Translations under genes and position numbers: made by a program | Notes under the pieces: generated by a model | What the model saw: the letters and a program-made list of their open reading frames with translations, nothing else | The model's database searches: none | Told to the model about the DNA's origin: nothing | From: Coptis chinensis | Lineage: Eukaryota; Streptophyta; Magnoliopsida; Ranunculales; Ranunculaceae | Assembly: GCA_015680905.1 (NCBI GenBank) | Contig: JADFTS010000068.1 | Coordinates: forward strand, 62,001 to 126,000 | Length of the DNA: 64,000 bases | Direction of reading: 5' to 3' | Shown: positions 26,371 to 38,320 of the stretch, piece after piece | Layout: each line of letters begins with the position of its first letter | Position numbering within the stretch: the first letter of the stretch is position 1

Positions 26371-26944
26371 CCGAAATTTTAAAAAAAAAAAACAAATGAG
26401 AAATAAAAATCAGACGATTTAGTTACATGCTTTAATTTTAACCAAAAGGGAGAGGTAAGACTTGGCACTTAATTCATTTGGGTGAACTCCCACTTCTCTT
26501 GAAGTAATTTACAGTATGGAATTGTGAACCTCCAGAGCATGACAAACAGATGATCCTTCTTGCGACTATCCATATTCTCTCTTATTTATTTTGTGAAACA
26601 ATGACAGAGGAAGCTGATTATGTTGTAGTACCTAGTACCCAATATCCCTTAGTATATTTTCTTATCAATTCTATAAGTCCTGACCAACTAATTAATTGCG
26701 TAATTGTTTACTTGCGACTTAACACAGTCTTCATTTCTTCGAATATCCATCACAACAGGTAGCAGCCTACTACCCACCGAAAGTACTCCTGCCCTTCCAA
26801 ATATCTATCTAATGGCTTCAACACACTGCTCTCGAGTCTCAAACTGTCAGGGCCTTTTTACTGTCTCTCGAGTCTCAAACTGTCCTTCTGGGTTGGAGTG
26901 AGAGCTGCAACTTTGGATTGATCAGCAGGCTTAACATCCCTAAA

Positions 26945-27110
26945 TTATGATCTAAATCTGCTCCACTCAACAATCTCAGTTAGCGTCTGTGCGAACAATC
27001 GTTGATCTAAATCTTTTCCACTCAACAATCTCGGATAGCTGCTGGGTGCCAAACGACACATTTATACCATTGATCCACATATTTTCCACTAAACCTTGGA
27101 TATCGAGGTT
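26945..27110 (+). repeat. Degenerate tandem repeat, about 60-bp unit
   Basis: TGATCTAAATCT, CCACTCAACAATCTC and similar words recur at about 26947, 27002 and, more weakly, 27070. Non-coding. Confidence 0.5.
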
Positions 27111-27319
27111 AAATTAACCATTCATCCTTGTAACCCGCTTACAATAAATCTAAGTGGACTACTTAGAACAACAAGATATAGGATATGAAACTGAATTTTA
27201 ATATTGAAAAGATCCAAACCAGAAAAATCAAATTGCAGAGTAAAATTCAGGAAGATAAAGACTTTTATTGAACAATTGCTGTTATATATACCGTCAAAAT
27301 ACTACACCTATTAGTGTTC

Positions 27320-27665
27320 TAGAAAACGGCCTATTAGTGTTATTATTAAAACGGCCTATTTATGTGTCTGAACATTCTTGGATTGCTGTTTTAGTGTTAT
27401 AGGATTAAGTTATTTAATTACATTCTTGGATTGCTGTTATATATACCGCCAAAATACTACACCTATCTTCCTGAATATTAATGTGTCTTATTATTAATTA
27501 ATGTGTGGAACATTGTTTTAAAACGGCCTATCAATGTCTGAACATTAAAACGGCCTATCAATGGTATAAATGTCTATAACAGAAGCTATTAACACCTTGG
27601 CTCCAATGTCTGAACGTTGATAACATAAGCTATTAAAACGGCCTATCAAGATATTAATGTGTCTA
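27320..27665 (+). repeat. Cluster of AAACGGCCTAT repeats
   Basis: Five copies of AAACGGCCTAT (near 27323, 27348, 27523, 27549 and 27634), each followed by variants of CAATGTCTGAACATT or TATTAATGTGTC. The spacing is irregular, so this is an expanding degenerate repeat, not a clean array. Confidence 0.7.
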
Positions 27666-28149
27666 ACATTGCTTTTGAACTTCAACACACTTGATAACAG
27701 AAGCAACAGATGACCACCACTTAAGCAAATAAAATGTTAGAATCATCGAAAAGATATATCCCATCTTAAAAATTATATATATTCCCTGTGTGTAAACAAA
27801 GATATATATATATCTTTGTGCTTTATATATCCCATCTTAAAAATTATTTTCCCTGCTAATTGGAGAAAACAGTGAACCTTTCAGTGGGGAATATTTATCT
27901 TTATTGGCAAGTGATGGAGCCATTTAGTAGATTACCTAGATTGTCACTAAGTGATGGAAATATTGCAAAGGTAAGTTCAGCAGACCTTGCTAATCAAGTA
28001 AGGGAAGAAATGATTATATTCACTCCCATTTACTCTGTATATGTTTTTTTTTTTGTTATGATGGCTGATTCTCTGATAGACAATGACCTTCCTTGATCCA
28101 ACTATAGAAGCCATGTTGCAACTGATCCAAGTGTTTCGACTAACAACTC

Positions 28150-28559
28150 ACTATTTCTAATGAAGTCTCCAAATGTTGGGAGTTATCCACATTTTGATTT
28201 CCTCAAAATGCCAAATGGACTCACCATCATTTGATACTATCTTTGTCATAATAAGTCTAGAAGTCAAGAATTCTCATAGTAGCCTTCTCATAGTTTCTGG
28301 CTACTTGACTGGAAAACCGTTTGAGTACTCTTCCACCAAGTCTAATCCTCATTTCTCTCTTTTCTTATTCCTACGCACGTTCCCTCCTTTATATTTCTTT
28401 ACTATATTCAAAAGCAAGAAAACATCATCCTCTTTTTCAAAAGCTTCCCCCCTTCTCTTTCCTTTTCATAATACCAAGCACCCTCTCCATGCTTTCTCAC
28501 TACCTCTTCACACTTCACTCCTTGTTAAGTTGTTTCAGCTTTCATGCTGTGTCTTTCTG
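28150..28559 (+). promoter_or_regulatory. Captured promoter and leader of the receptor-kinase fragment
   Basis: A CT-rich leader (TTCTCTCTTTTCTTATTC near 28352) follows a TTTATATTTC TATA-like site near 28390 and runs into the ATG at 28560 in an open frame. Assigned by context only. Confidence 0.35.
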
Positions 28560-29040
28560 ATGGGGAAAGCTTTGTTTCAGCCAGTTTTTCCAGTTATACT
28601 AACACTTCTTTTCATGCTGCTATCTCCTTATGATGTTGTTGCTATTGAACCAAGTGCTAGAACTGATGGGGAGGCTTTAATACTGTTTAAAAAGATGATT
28701 CAAAGAGATCCCAGTGGAGTTTTGTCAACATGGGAGCTAAAGAATGATCCCTGCACTTGGAATGGGGTTTCTTGTAATCTTGGAAGAGTAACACAGCTTG
28801 ATCTTAGCAACTCCAATCTCGCTGGTACTATTACTTTCCATCCATTTACATCACTTGACTCACTATCAGTACTTAAACTATCCTCGAACTCATTTACTTT
28901 AAATTCATCATCTTCATTGTTACAACTTCCATTTGGAATTGAACAGCTTGATCTATCTTTCACAAGAATGGCTGGTACGATTCCAAGTAGTTTTTTCTCC
29001 AAGTACTCAAATCTTGTTTACGTCAATCAGAGTTCTCCTG
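28560..29040 (+). pseudogene. BRI1-like (BRL2/VH1-type) receptor kinase, captured 5' fragment
   Basis: The frame from the ATG at 28560 gives a signal peptide (MGKALFQPVFPVILTLLFML), then an LRR N-terminal cap with LSTWELKNDPCTWNGVSC and two or three leucine-rich repeats (RVTQLDLSNSNLAGTI, LSVLKLSSNSFTLNSS, IEQLDLSFTRMAGTIP). Similarity stops after SNLVYVN at about 29015-29040; another 25 unrelated residues run to a stop at 29123. The real protein is about 1,100 residues with many LRRs, an island domain, a membrane helix and a kinase, none of which is here. Upstream (about 28150-28559) the sequence looks like a native promoter and CT-rich leader, so promoter, leader and N-terminus appear to have been taken together. 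It lies inside the proposed Helitron, opposite to the RepHel strand. If expressed it could yield only a small secreted LRR peptide. Confidence 0.75.
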
Positions 29041-29939
29041 GTTCATGTCTACAATGTCTAGATTGTCAATCCGGTAAGAAGCTACAGTATGTCTGTTGTA
29101 CTACTATATCTTCTCATAGATAAACAAAAATTATCTTTTTTAGAGTTACTAATAAAAATTAGTGGATTTCAAACGCCTCAAATTCAAGGGTATAAATTTC
29201 AAGAAATTAGCAATCATTCAATCTAGGGGTTCGATCAATCCACATAATTTGAGGCGTGTTTTTTCTGACATCAGTAAGAGAGTTCGATCAATCCACATAA
29301 TTTGTCGGTTGAAGGCTTGGAGAAATCAACAACAATTGGGAAAATAATTGGGGGTGCAAAAAAAAGCAAATAAAAAAGAAAACAAGTCGTGCATCTGAAA
29401 ATTATGTGTTGACGTGAACATACACAAACCTTCATATTATAATCTAACGTAAGACTTAGATTTCAGCATCTCCTCTTCATATTCAACGTGGTTTTTCTTT
29501 GTAAGTTTGAAACTTTCATGAACAAAAGATACACACATTTTTTGCAGTTTTTAAGTCTTGATTGAAAACTACTAATCCAAAAGATAATTGGTCTTCCACT
29601 GATGTACATGTGGGTTTATTTAATTTCATAACATTTCTAGATCAATCATCACATGTGTTTCCAAACAGCTTGATATGGAAGTGGGAAAAAAACAGCTTGA
29701 AAAAAACAGATTAAATATCGTACAAACCTCAACAAATCACTGATAACCACGTCCAAACAGCTTGATATAGAAGTGGGAAAAAAATCGTCTTGAATTGAAA
29801 AATAGTGTGGAAAAAGGGGTACATTGCGAAAATGGGAAGATGTTTTAGCATTTCTTTTGAAGCAAAGTAGTGCTAAAGATCACAGAACATCATATAATAT
29901 ACAAATGAACAACTAAATCTGGTGTATCTCAGATCTAAA

Positions 29940-30130
29940 CATCTGCAAGTAAGGTCTTCGTTACTCACCAGGGGGTTGTGGTTGTTGTGGAAAGAAAAGC
30001 ACAGTGAGGCGTGGATACCGTGCTCACCGCGAAGTTCTTCGAACCGAGGTGTATACCGCTGGTTCTCGACAAGATGAGAAAATGGGTGGGAGTGATGGGG
30101 TTAGAGGCGGATATTGGAAGGAAATGATTA
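29940..30130. other. GC-richer island near the Helitron 5' end, possible exon fragment
   Basis: Base composition rises above the AT-rich surroundings. On the minus strand an open stretch reads ITPTHFLILSRTSGIHLG and ends at a donor-like GGTGAGTAACG. The plus strand is also open for a while. I do not recognise a family. It may be another captured exon or simply a local composition change. Confidence 0.3.
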
Positions 30131-30305
30131 TTTTTTTTTTTTTACCTAAATTAGAGAAGAAGAGATATCATAGAGCTGCTATTAGCTTAAAAATCAAAGA
30201 CACTACCTAGATGAATTTGAAAGTCTTGAAGTATAAAACTTAAAAAAATTACAATTCTGACCATTAGATGGAGGCCCCACACCACCATTGTTTTTATTAG
30301 ATAGA

Positions 30306-30587
30306 TATTGTAGGTCACACATTAAATAGGTTCGAAATGGCCAACTTACTCATGGGCGTCATGGCAGGTGTACGGGAATATATTGTAACTACCATAATTC
30401 AATACCTCCAATCCTAGATGTCCCTGAAGGTGTAGAGGCAACTGCCTTGGGCAGGTAACACATAAGATGACTAGACAACTTCAAGTGGTTGTAAACTACA
30501 AAGCATAGTGAAGTTAGGAGGCCATCATTGAGTTGTTAAATGATTGCCACAAGATATATCGCATCAGAGGTAAAGTACTTGCAGTTT
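30306..30587. other. Flank beyond the Helitron
   Basis: No gene recognised. This should be the original continuation of the EEP gene 3' region before the Helitron inserted. Confidence 0.4.
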
Positions 30588-30805
30588 TTTGTTGGGTTAA
30601 CTAGTATTACCCACCTCCACCTCTAGATGAGCTAATTAGAATTTCCACCTTACTAAATGGGGAAATTAGGGTCTCCTCTCTAAAAAGTGAACTTGGGGAA
30701 ATAGGATCTCCTTCCTAAGTACACACAAAAAAAAAAATAATTTGGATTGACTGTATATTTTGTGTGTATTTGGTGTGTGTGTGTGTGGGGGGATCCCAAT
30801 CTAGT
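30588..30805 (-). repeat. Inverted third copy of the dispersed repeat
   Basis: Reverse complement of the start of the 1.5-kb duplication (about 8880-9030 and 10480-10620). Matches include GTTGGGTTAACTAGTATTACC, the paired GGGGAAATTAGG segment, the CA/GT microsatellite at one end, and TTGGATTGACT. It is more diverged than copies A and B are from each other. Likely a short non-autonomous element, class unknown. Confidence 0.75.
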
Positions 30806-30926
30806 GGGTGACCCTTTTTTGTTTAATGTGCTTGTTGTTTTTGTTTCTTGAACAATTTTCATTCAACAATAACTTGTCCCGTTTACAAGTCTTTCAGTTG
30901 TTTTAGAAGGTAGTGCATGATTTAAC

Positions 30927-31920
30927 ATGTCTGAAGTCCTTGCCAGGTAATCTCAATCTTTTTTCACGTTTAGAATCGTGTTGAGATCATTTCTGTAACC
31001 TTATTCTTTTTAACGTTTCATTTAACATGTCTGAATTTTTTTTGAGGTAGGTTTTGTTAGTATTAAATATTGTAATCATCAGCATTTAAACTAGGAAGGT
31101 TATTCACTTCCTATCGTGCTGCAATTTGAACATGCTATTTCTGTAAGATTAATATATAAATTTGCACTTGTATTGATTGTCACTTTGTGTACGGTGTTAC
31201 ATCAATAGTGTTTCGTGGTATCAATACTTCTAGAACTAAACCTGACGTCTCTATGCATTGTGTTCGAATGCCTTTGTTCGTATTTTACATCGTGTGGTCA
31301 TTCTTTTATGGCTTTTGTCGGTTACTAATTGAAGCTGTCCGTTATATTAGACTCTGAGCCGCCTGGTAAACAATTTATGAAATTGTTCTTATGCAGCTTA
31401 TATTTTGAGCTGATGTATTACTGGCTCTGTGTATCTGCACACGTATAGGAGTATAGGACTAGCGTATTTGAACATCATATGTAACCTTTAGAACCCATAA
31501 TCAGTTTGCTTTACATTTCGTTTAATATGCCTAAAATTCTTGTCTGGTAGATTTTATTTTATTAATATTAATTATCACAATTGTTAGCATTTAGTTTGGA
31601 AAAGTTATTAACTTATTATCATGTTGCAATTAAAACATGCCATTTTCGTAAGGTTTATATGTGCTTGCATTTGTATCGTTTTTTACTATTGACTGTGTCA
31701 ATAGTATATTATAGTATCAATACTTCTTGAACTAGAACTAACGTCTTTATGCATTGAGTTGAAATGTTCTAGTTATTTTACCTTGTGTGACCATTCTTTA
31801 ATGGGGTTAGTCTTTTATATCAATAGAAGATGTCCATTATATTAAACTTTGAAATGCCTGCTAACCTTAAAGATTTACGCAATTGTTATTTTGCGGCCTT
31901 ATTTTTATGAGCTGTGTAGA
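30927..31920 (+). repeat. Diverged direct duplication, about 400-bp units
   Basis: 31018-31425 and 31521-31920 share words in order: TTTAACATG/TTTAATATG, a TTAGTATTAA-type stretch, GTATCAATACTTCT, ACGTCTCTATGCATTG/ACGTCTTTATGCATTG and ACC/GTCATTCTTT. They are clearly older than the other duplications here. A short extra start occurs at 30927. Non-coding. Confidence 0.7.
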
Positions 31921-31929
31921 GAAAACGAG

Positions 31930-34900
31930 ATTTTTTTTTTCTCTTCCACGTTTAGGGCGCACTCCGCGGGAATAAAGCGACTTTGCGGCATTCCAGTGTT
32001 TTAGGCGCGACTCCAAGGCCAGAGTAAGCCCCGACTGGCCGGCATTCCAGTGTTTTAGGCGCACTGCATCGTCAGAGTAAGCGCACTGCGCTAAGTCTCT
32101 TTTTTTCGTGGGCCTCACTACAAGAATCAAAATTTGTTTTGGTATAAAAAACAAAATCAAGGTTTTGGAAAACCTAACTTTTCCAAAACAAAAAAGAAAA
32201 GAGATTATAAGAGAGCAATTCTTTGTGAGTTGAGTGTTCATTCTTTGTGAGTGAATTGAGAGACTTATGTCTGCTATCTCGACATCTAGTAAAGCTTGGA
32301 ACTCGCGGTGTGGGACGTAGGCAAATTGCCGAACCACGATATATCCTTGTCTTGTGGTTGGTTCTCTTTTGCATTAATTGTTTTACTTTATATGTTTGTT
32401 ATTTGATATTGAGAAATGTTGGGATATTGCTTGGAGGGTGTTGAAGTCTTGTCTATTGAGAATGATCGATCCTTGTGTTGGATTGATCCGTTTGTTGTGG
32501 GTAACGTTGTTTCCGCACTCATAAACTCACAACAATTGGTATTAGAGCATAAGTATACGACCTAGGATTTTGAGTTTAGTGCTCGAAATTTGTGTAGACA
32601 AGGTGTTCGATTAAATTCCGAGGTGAAACTGTTTTTTTTTTTGGGTTATTGTGTGTAACTTGAAAGATGGCTCCTAAGATGTCAAACGCAAGGTTTGAAG
32701 TAGAGAAGTTTAATGGGAAGAATAACTTTGGGATTTGGCAAGTCCAAGCAAAGGACATCCTCATCCAACAAAGGTTTGCCTGAAGGCTTTAAAGGGGATT
32801 AAATCTAAAGTGAAAGTATGAGTAATGATGATTGGGAAGAGTTCGATCTTGGGGCTTGTTCATCAATCCGGTTATGTCTTGCTAATGAGGTCATGTATAG
32901 TGTGATGGGAGAAAATACCACCAATCGGTATTTGGCTCAAACTAGAGTCTATGTATATGACCAAGAGCATGACGAACAAAATGTACCTTAAGAAGCGTCT
33001 TTATCGGTACATGATGGTGATGGATGGTTCAACGATGCAAAAGCACGCGTGAGTTCCGTCGGCGTCTAGCGGATTATTTGAATGTTGGTATGAAGATGGA
33101 TGATGAGGATCAAAGCGGCATGTTTAATATTCTCCTTGCCGAAAGCTATGAGCATCTAATGACTACATTTATGAATAGATAAGGCGTCGATCTTGACGAA
33201 GTTCGAGTGTACTTCTTTCTTATGAGTTAATGAAGAAGACACGCGTAGAGAATAACATTGATGCGAGGTCGGGGGCTAGTGGCAAGAGGAAGGTCGTATG
33301 AAAAGGCTTCTACAAGCAATGAGAAGTCTAGGTCCAAGTCAAAGAAGCCTTTGACACATGTGAAGTTGCTACAATTCGCGATGAAAAGGGACATTACGCA
33401 AGTAATTGTCCCCACCAAGAAAAGAGAACAAGAGATATGGTAAGAAGAAAGGTAAGCCAAAAAATTGAGGCAAGTTATGCTTCTCCCGGCGGGGATGAGT
33501 TGAGTCTCCGTGTGTTCACACAAGACTATATGGCGAAAGGTGGATTCTTGATTCGATGTTCCTACCATATGTGTCCGAATAGAAAGTGGTTTACTTCTTA
33601 TGAGAGCATTAATGGTGGTTCCGTTTTGATGGGTAATGACGTTGCTTTGTAAGATCGGTAGGAATTGGGCGATATCTGAGGTTAAGATGCATGATGGTAT
33701 AGTGAGGACTTTAACTGATGTGAGGCATGTTCCTGAGCTAAAGAAAAATCTTATTTCTCTTGGTACCTTGGATTCCAAAGGCCACAAGTTTGTGGGCGAA
33801 GGTGGAGTCCTAAAGATTGTCAGTGGTTCTTTAACAGTTATGAAGGGTCAAAGACACGAAACCTTGTATACTTTGATGGGTAGTACAGTGATAGGCGATT
33901 TAGCAGTGGGTGCATGTAGTGATAATTCTGAATGCACTAAGATGTGGCATATGCGACTAGGGCATATGAGTGAAAAGGGTTTGTCCGAGTTGTGCAAGCG
34001 GTGGTTCTTGAAAGACTTGAAGAAGCCAAGTATGGGTTTCGTGAGCATTAAGGCCTATGGGAAGCGGTGTAGAGTCAAGTTCAAGTCAAGCAAGCACACG
34101 ACCACATGCATCCTTGACTATGTGCATCACGGATGTTTGGGGACCCTCTAGAGTGGCTTCAAAAGGAGGTAAATCCGCTATTATGTCTCATTCATTGATG
34201 ATCATACCCGCTATGTGTGGGTGTATATGATGAAAACAAAAGATGAAATGTTTGAGACATTTAAGAAGTGGAAGGCAAGGGTTGAGAATCGCGTCTGCGA
34301 TAGGAAGGTAAAGACACTACGGTCCGACAATGATGGTACGTAATATACCTATGAGACCTTCCAAGAGTTTTGTCGCGAACATGGAATTGCCGGACAACGA
34401 CAATCGAGGGGGCACGCCCAATGAGAATGGAATGGCGAGAGGATGAATAGAACCTTGCTTGAAAGAGCGAGATGTTTGTTGTCTAATGCCGTCCCCAGGC
34501 AAAGAGTATTGGGCGGAATCTCCATGTCCATGGCGTGTTACCAGTATAATAGGTCACCGCCCAAATTATAGATTGCAAGACACCTTATGAGGTGTGGTCG
34601 TAACCCCACCGTGATTATAGTATTTTTGGCGAAGAGTGTTTGGATCGACCGCTACTACCATGTGAGGGAGAGCAAGCTAGATCCTAGAACTAAGAAAGCC
34701 ATATTCTTAGGGCTTCGCAAAATGGGGTAAAGAGATACTGATTGTGGTGTCTAGAAGACCACAAGTTCCCCGGGTCGCCAGAGATGTTACGTTTGATGAG
34801 ACTTCCGTATTATCTTCGAGTTTGCGGAAAAGAGTCGGCGAATGGTGAGTCTATAGAAGTTCAAGCCACCGAGCTTGAGTTGTCGATGCGCCAGATGACC

Positions 34901-35255
34901 GGTTCATGATGAGGTACCAAATCATGGAACCACACAAAAACAGAAGAAGAGCAAAAGCATCCACAACTTGTATTGGGTGACCCTAGGCCAAAGAGACAAG
35001 TTAAAGAAGTGCACAAGTATGGGCACGGAGAAGCCGAAGAAAACACTATGGTCGATGGATTTAGTGGCATATGCACCAATATCAAGATGATGAGCGGATA
35101 GTTTCAAGGAAGTCGTTAGAGATGCTCATTATAGAGATTGGTTGGTTGCTATGCAACAATAGATGGAGTCTCTTGATAAAAATCACACATGGGACCTAGT
35201 TTTATTGCCAAAGGGCAAAAGGACTATCGGCAGTAAATGGGTGTTCAGAAAGAAA
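31930..35255 (+). mobile_element. Copia-type LTR retrotransposon fossil, incomplete
   Basis: An LTR-like segment (about 31930-32535) ends in CACAACA and is followed by a primer-binding-site-like TTGGTATTAGAGC. Then come gag (from about 32665; EKFNGKNNFGIWQ), a protease region, a pre-integrase zinc segment with MWHMRLGHMSEKGL (about 33943) and an integrase core. The body stops just inside reverse transcriptase, and no 3' LTR was found. Part of the LTR resembles that of the element at 39334-44926 (GGTTTTGGAAAACCTAAC), so the two are related families. Broken, with many breaks; age cannot be read from LTRs because only one is seen. Confidence 0.75.
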
Positions 35256-35877
35256 GAGGTCCTTCCTGAGTCCGACAGAATGGACAGTAACACCTGGCTG
35301 AAAAAACACCGTCTGCACAAAATATTGGCGAAAAAGTACAAATAAATAAAATAGTTCTGAAGAGAAAACATGTTGCAGTGCGAGGAAAAATTTCTGGAGG
35401 ACTAAAAGCTGCAATTGTGAAAGCTTACACACAATCCTTCATTTCATTTACTGAAGGTCTAAAGCCATTGTTTTTGATACATCAATTTTCTATATGCCTT
35501 TGTCCAGATCTCTATATGCCTGTGTCTGGCTATTCTAAATGACCCACTGGAGATGCTCCTAGTAGTCTATGTGAGCACATGTGATCTCCATAGGGTTTCC
35601 CTTAATTATCTAGACTAGTACTACGCTATCCTAAATGCAGTTGTCCCAAATATGAACCTCTAAACACCCCCTCCTTTCTATACCAAGCCTTTGGCATGTT
35701 TATGTATCGTCCAATATTGCAATGAATGAGGCTGGTCTACCTTCTGTTTGGCAACTTCCTCAAAATAGTTGGTCAGCTCTTACTTAAGAACTCAACACTG
35801 GATCTATTCGCAACAACTACCTTGATCTCCATAAGAACTAAAAAAACCAAGATCCAAAAGCAGTTTGTCCAACAACA
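35256..35877. other. Non-coding DNA
   Basis: No gene recognised. TCTATATGCC occurs twice near 35491 and 35511, and poly-T follows at the right edge. Confidence 0.4.
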
Positions 35878-36024
35878 GTTTTTTTTTCCTATTATCATTT
35901 TTTTGTTTTTGATAGTTAGAACTTTATTCACTTAAAACCTCATTTCCCCGGTGAAGGTGGCAATCGAACCTAAGACCTTGGGCACAACCTCCCAAGTTTT
36001 AACCAGCACGCCACTTGACACCTT
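35878..36024 (-). mobile_element. Probable tRNA-derived SINE
   Basis: On the minus strand a head with A-box-like TGGCGTGCTGG is followed about 35 bases later by B-box GGTTCGATTGCC, the polymerase III promoter pair of a tRNA. Then come a body (TTCACCGGGGAAATGAGG) and an A-rich end at about 35880. Length near 145 bp suits plant SINEs. No target duplication was checked. Confidence 0.55.
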
Positions 36025-38320
36025 CCTATCATCAATAAAAGTTAATATATTGATGTATCTTTGGAAGATCAATAGCCAAATGCTATTTTTTCAAGGACCA
36101 GAACCCCCAACCGCAGTACACCCACACGCGAGAAATACTTAAATGCGAAAAAGCCAAAACAGAAAAAGGGGCAAACGGGCTAACACCACCACCAATGTGG
36201 TAAAATCAGCACTGCAGCTAGCAAGTCAGATCACCCCCACCCTCTCCCTCCCACCCCACTTCCATGCTGCCTCTCACGTACATAATCAGTCCTCGTCCAC
36301 TCCCCCTCCTCTTCTCCATCATACTGAATAACCTTCATGTTTAGCAAAGCTTTATAAGTGTTGCGGTCATCCACAAACGCCATCGCTTTCTCTGCCGCAA
36401 AAGCATAAAGCTTTAGTTCCCGAGAAAACAGGAAGAATATGAGCAGAAAATCCACAACCTATGTCCAGCCATTCAACTATGAAGAGATAGAACAATGTAT
36501 AGCCTTTTTTTCAAAAACTAGCTGAAACAGGTGTTTCAACTTCCCATATCTTTTTTCAAGGAAGACCCCTCATTGTTGTCCTCTTCCCTAGTTGGTTATG
36601 GACATGCCTCCCCACATCCACTAAACTACTCCTGATATTGTTCCTTCCTTCTTCCCCCCACCTGATCTCAACCAAGTTCTAGATCCAAGTCCAGAAGTCC
36701 CACAGCCACTATACAAAAGCAAGCCAAAGTTTACCCCTATCCTCTCAGGTACACACAAAGCTTCTGATTTCCTAGCGAAGCCGCACCAATTAAGACCAAA
36801 GAACGTCTTACTGATGGGAATCCTCATAACTCCTAGATCTTGTTCTAACGTTTGTAAGGTTAATAAATGGACAAAACTACATTTTGGTAAAATTATGACA
36901 TACTTTACGTGCTGCTCAAACCTTTTGAAACTTAACCTCTTGTACTCTAAGAAAATTTAGTTAGTTTATTTTGGTCACATCACCTATGTATATAACAAAC
37001 ACAATACACCCTTTCTTATATGTGAGTAGAGTGATCCTGGTGTCTCATATTGTAATTAGAAAACAAAAATGGAGGAGAAGCGTGCTATATAGTAAAAGTT
37101 ACAAAGAAAAAGATCTAATGAAACCCAATAAAACCAGCAGAAAACAGCTAACCTTGCAGCCTTCTCCACTGTGCGGCTTCACGCATCACTTTTAGCTCAG
37201 CCTAGAGCATCCAAGAAATTGTCAAACAAAATAATTAAACTAAAGAACGGAATAACATAACAATATATACTTTGAAGGGATCTTGCATTTGATGATAAGG
37301 TGCTATAGGCCCTACTTCCATCGCTTTAGTTTTAATTTTTAAAGAATATTTAATATAAGTAACACCACTTCCCTCACAGACCAGTAATACCTCTATGTAG
37401 CGGAAGAACTATGAGAATACTCATAAGACCTAGTAAACAGCCGGGGCTTGGCTAAATTAATAGAAAAGATTCAGCTACAAAACTAAGTCATATACATATG
37501 CTCAGTAACAATAGAGATCCCATGGAACGACACAGAGTGCACAAACACATCGGTTTTCTATGGGGATTGTCACAGCTTTAGTAATGCTGATATCTTGTAA
37601 CTGATGATGGAGAAAAGTGGAAGACAAAATGTCTCACAAATTGAGTACAACCACAAGCAAGATCTGCATACAAGTTTGACGACTGATATCACCTACATTG
37701 TTTTTCTTTATGTCAAAGATGTTTCTCTTACCAAAAATTCATGCCACATGGATCTGCTGCCTGAAAGGTTCCCAATTTTTTTAGCCCAAAATCTGATCCC
37801 TGCACGTCATATCAACTTTCTGCAGAAAATGATGGCGAGAGCGGAGGACGTCAAGTTGGTCTCTTTACTCCAGACCACAGTTTACTGCAAGAGATTTTAT
37901 TTTTCAATCTTAACAAGGCGACTAAGCTAGAGAACCGGCAATTTGACTAGCCGAGATAATCAGGATCAAGCACTTCCGAAACAGCCCATATTTTGGACGC
38001 AAGGTTCCTCACTAGATGGAAACTTACACAAATGATTTACAATGACGTGAAGCCGATAACTCCAAAACAGCTCTAGTATTTTTTTTTTTTTTTCAACTGC
38101 CAGAAATTTGTAGCTATTTACACGAGCAAAATGCCAAGAAGCATGGTGCAAGGCCACGATTAAAACCTTGCAGTTGTCGTCTGGATGCTTGTCATGGAGG
38201 AATTTGAACTACTCCAGCCTCACCATTTCCACTGTAAGCAGAAACATTTACTGATAAAGCACCTGGCACGTTTCCTCCAAGAAGTTTGGGAAAACAATTT
38301 ATCACGTATATAATGCTCAT
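36025..38320. other. Mostly non-coding, no gene named
   Basis: Two small GC-richer patches stand out: a minus-strand open stretch at 36231-36455 with AFAAEKAMAFVDDRNTYKAL, which I cannot place, and a proline-rich open stretch near 36650-36830. 37960-38320 is probably the 3' UTR of the TOM1-like fragment. Confidence 0.4.

Larger units (their letters stand above)
17345..30305 (-). mobile_element. Helitron, about 13 kb, decayed
   Basis: Read on the minus strand. The 3' end at 17345 is CTAG, preceded by a hairpin (GTGCCGTACGGCAC at 17358-17371), the classic Helitron terminus. The proposed 5' end at 30305 reads TCTATCTAATAAAAAC on the minus strand, like known plant Helitron 5' ends. The flanking bases are A (17344) and T (30306), fitting Helitron insertion between A and T without target duplication. 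Inside are Rep and PIF1-type helicase remnants (19430-25018), tandem repeats, and a BRI1-like receptor-kinase fragment. The 3' end is strong. The 5' end is inferred: a shorter element ending nearer 26000, with the receptor-kinase fragment outside it, cannot be excluded. Confidence 0.7.

Noticed and set aside
29162-29347. 61-codon frame after the receptor-kinase fragment
   Set aside because: Built partly from a short duplication (GTTCGATCAATCCACATAA twice); no family match.
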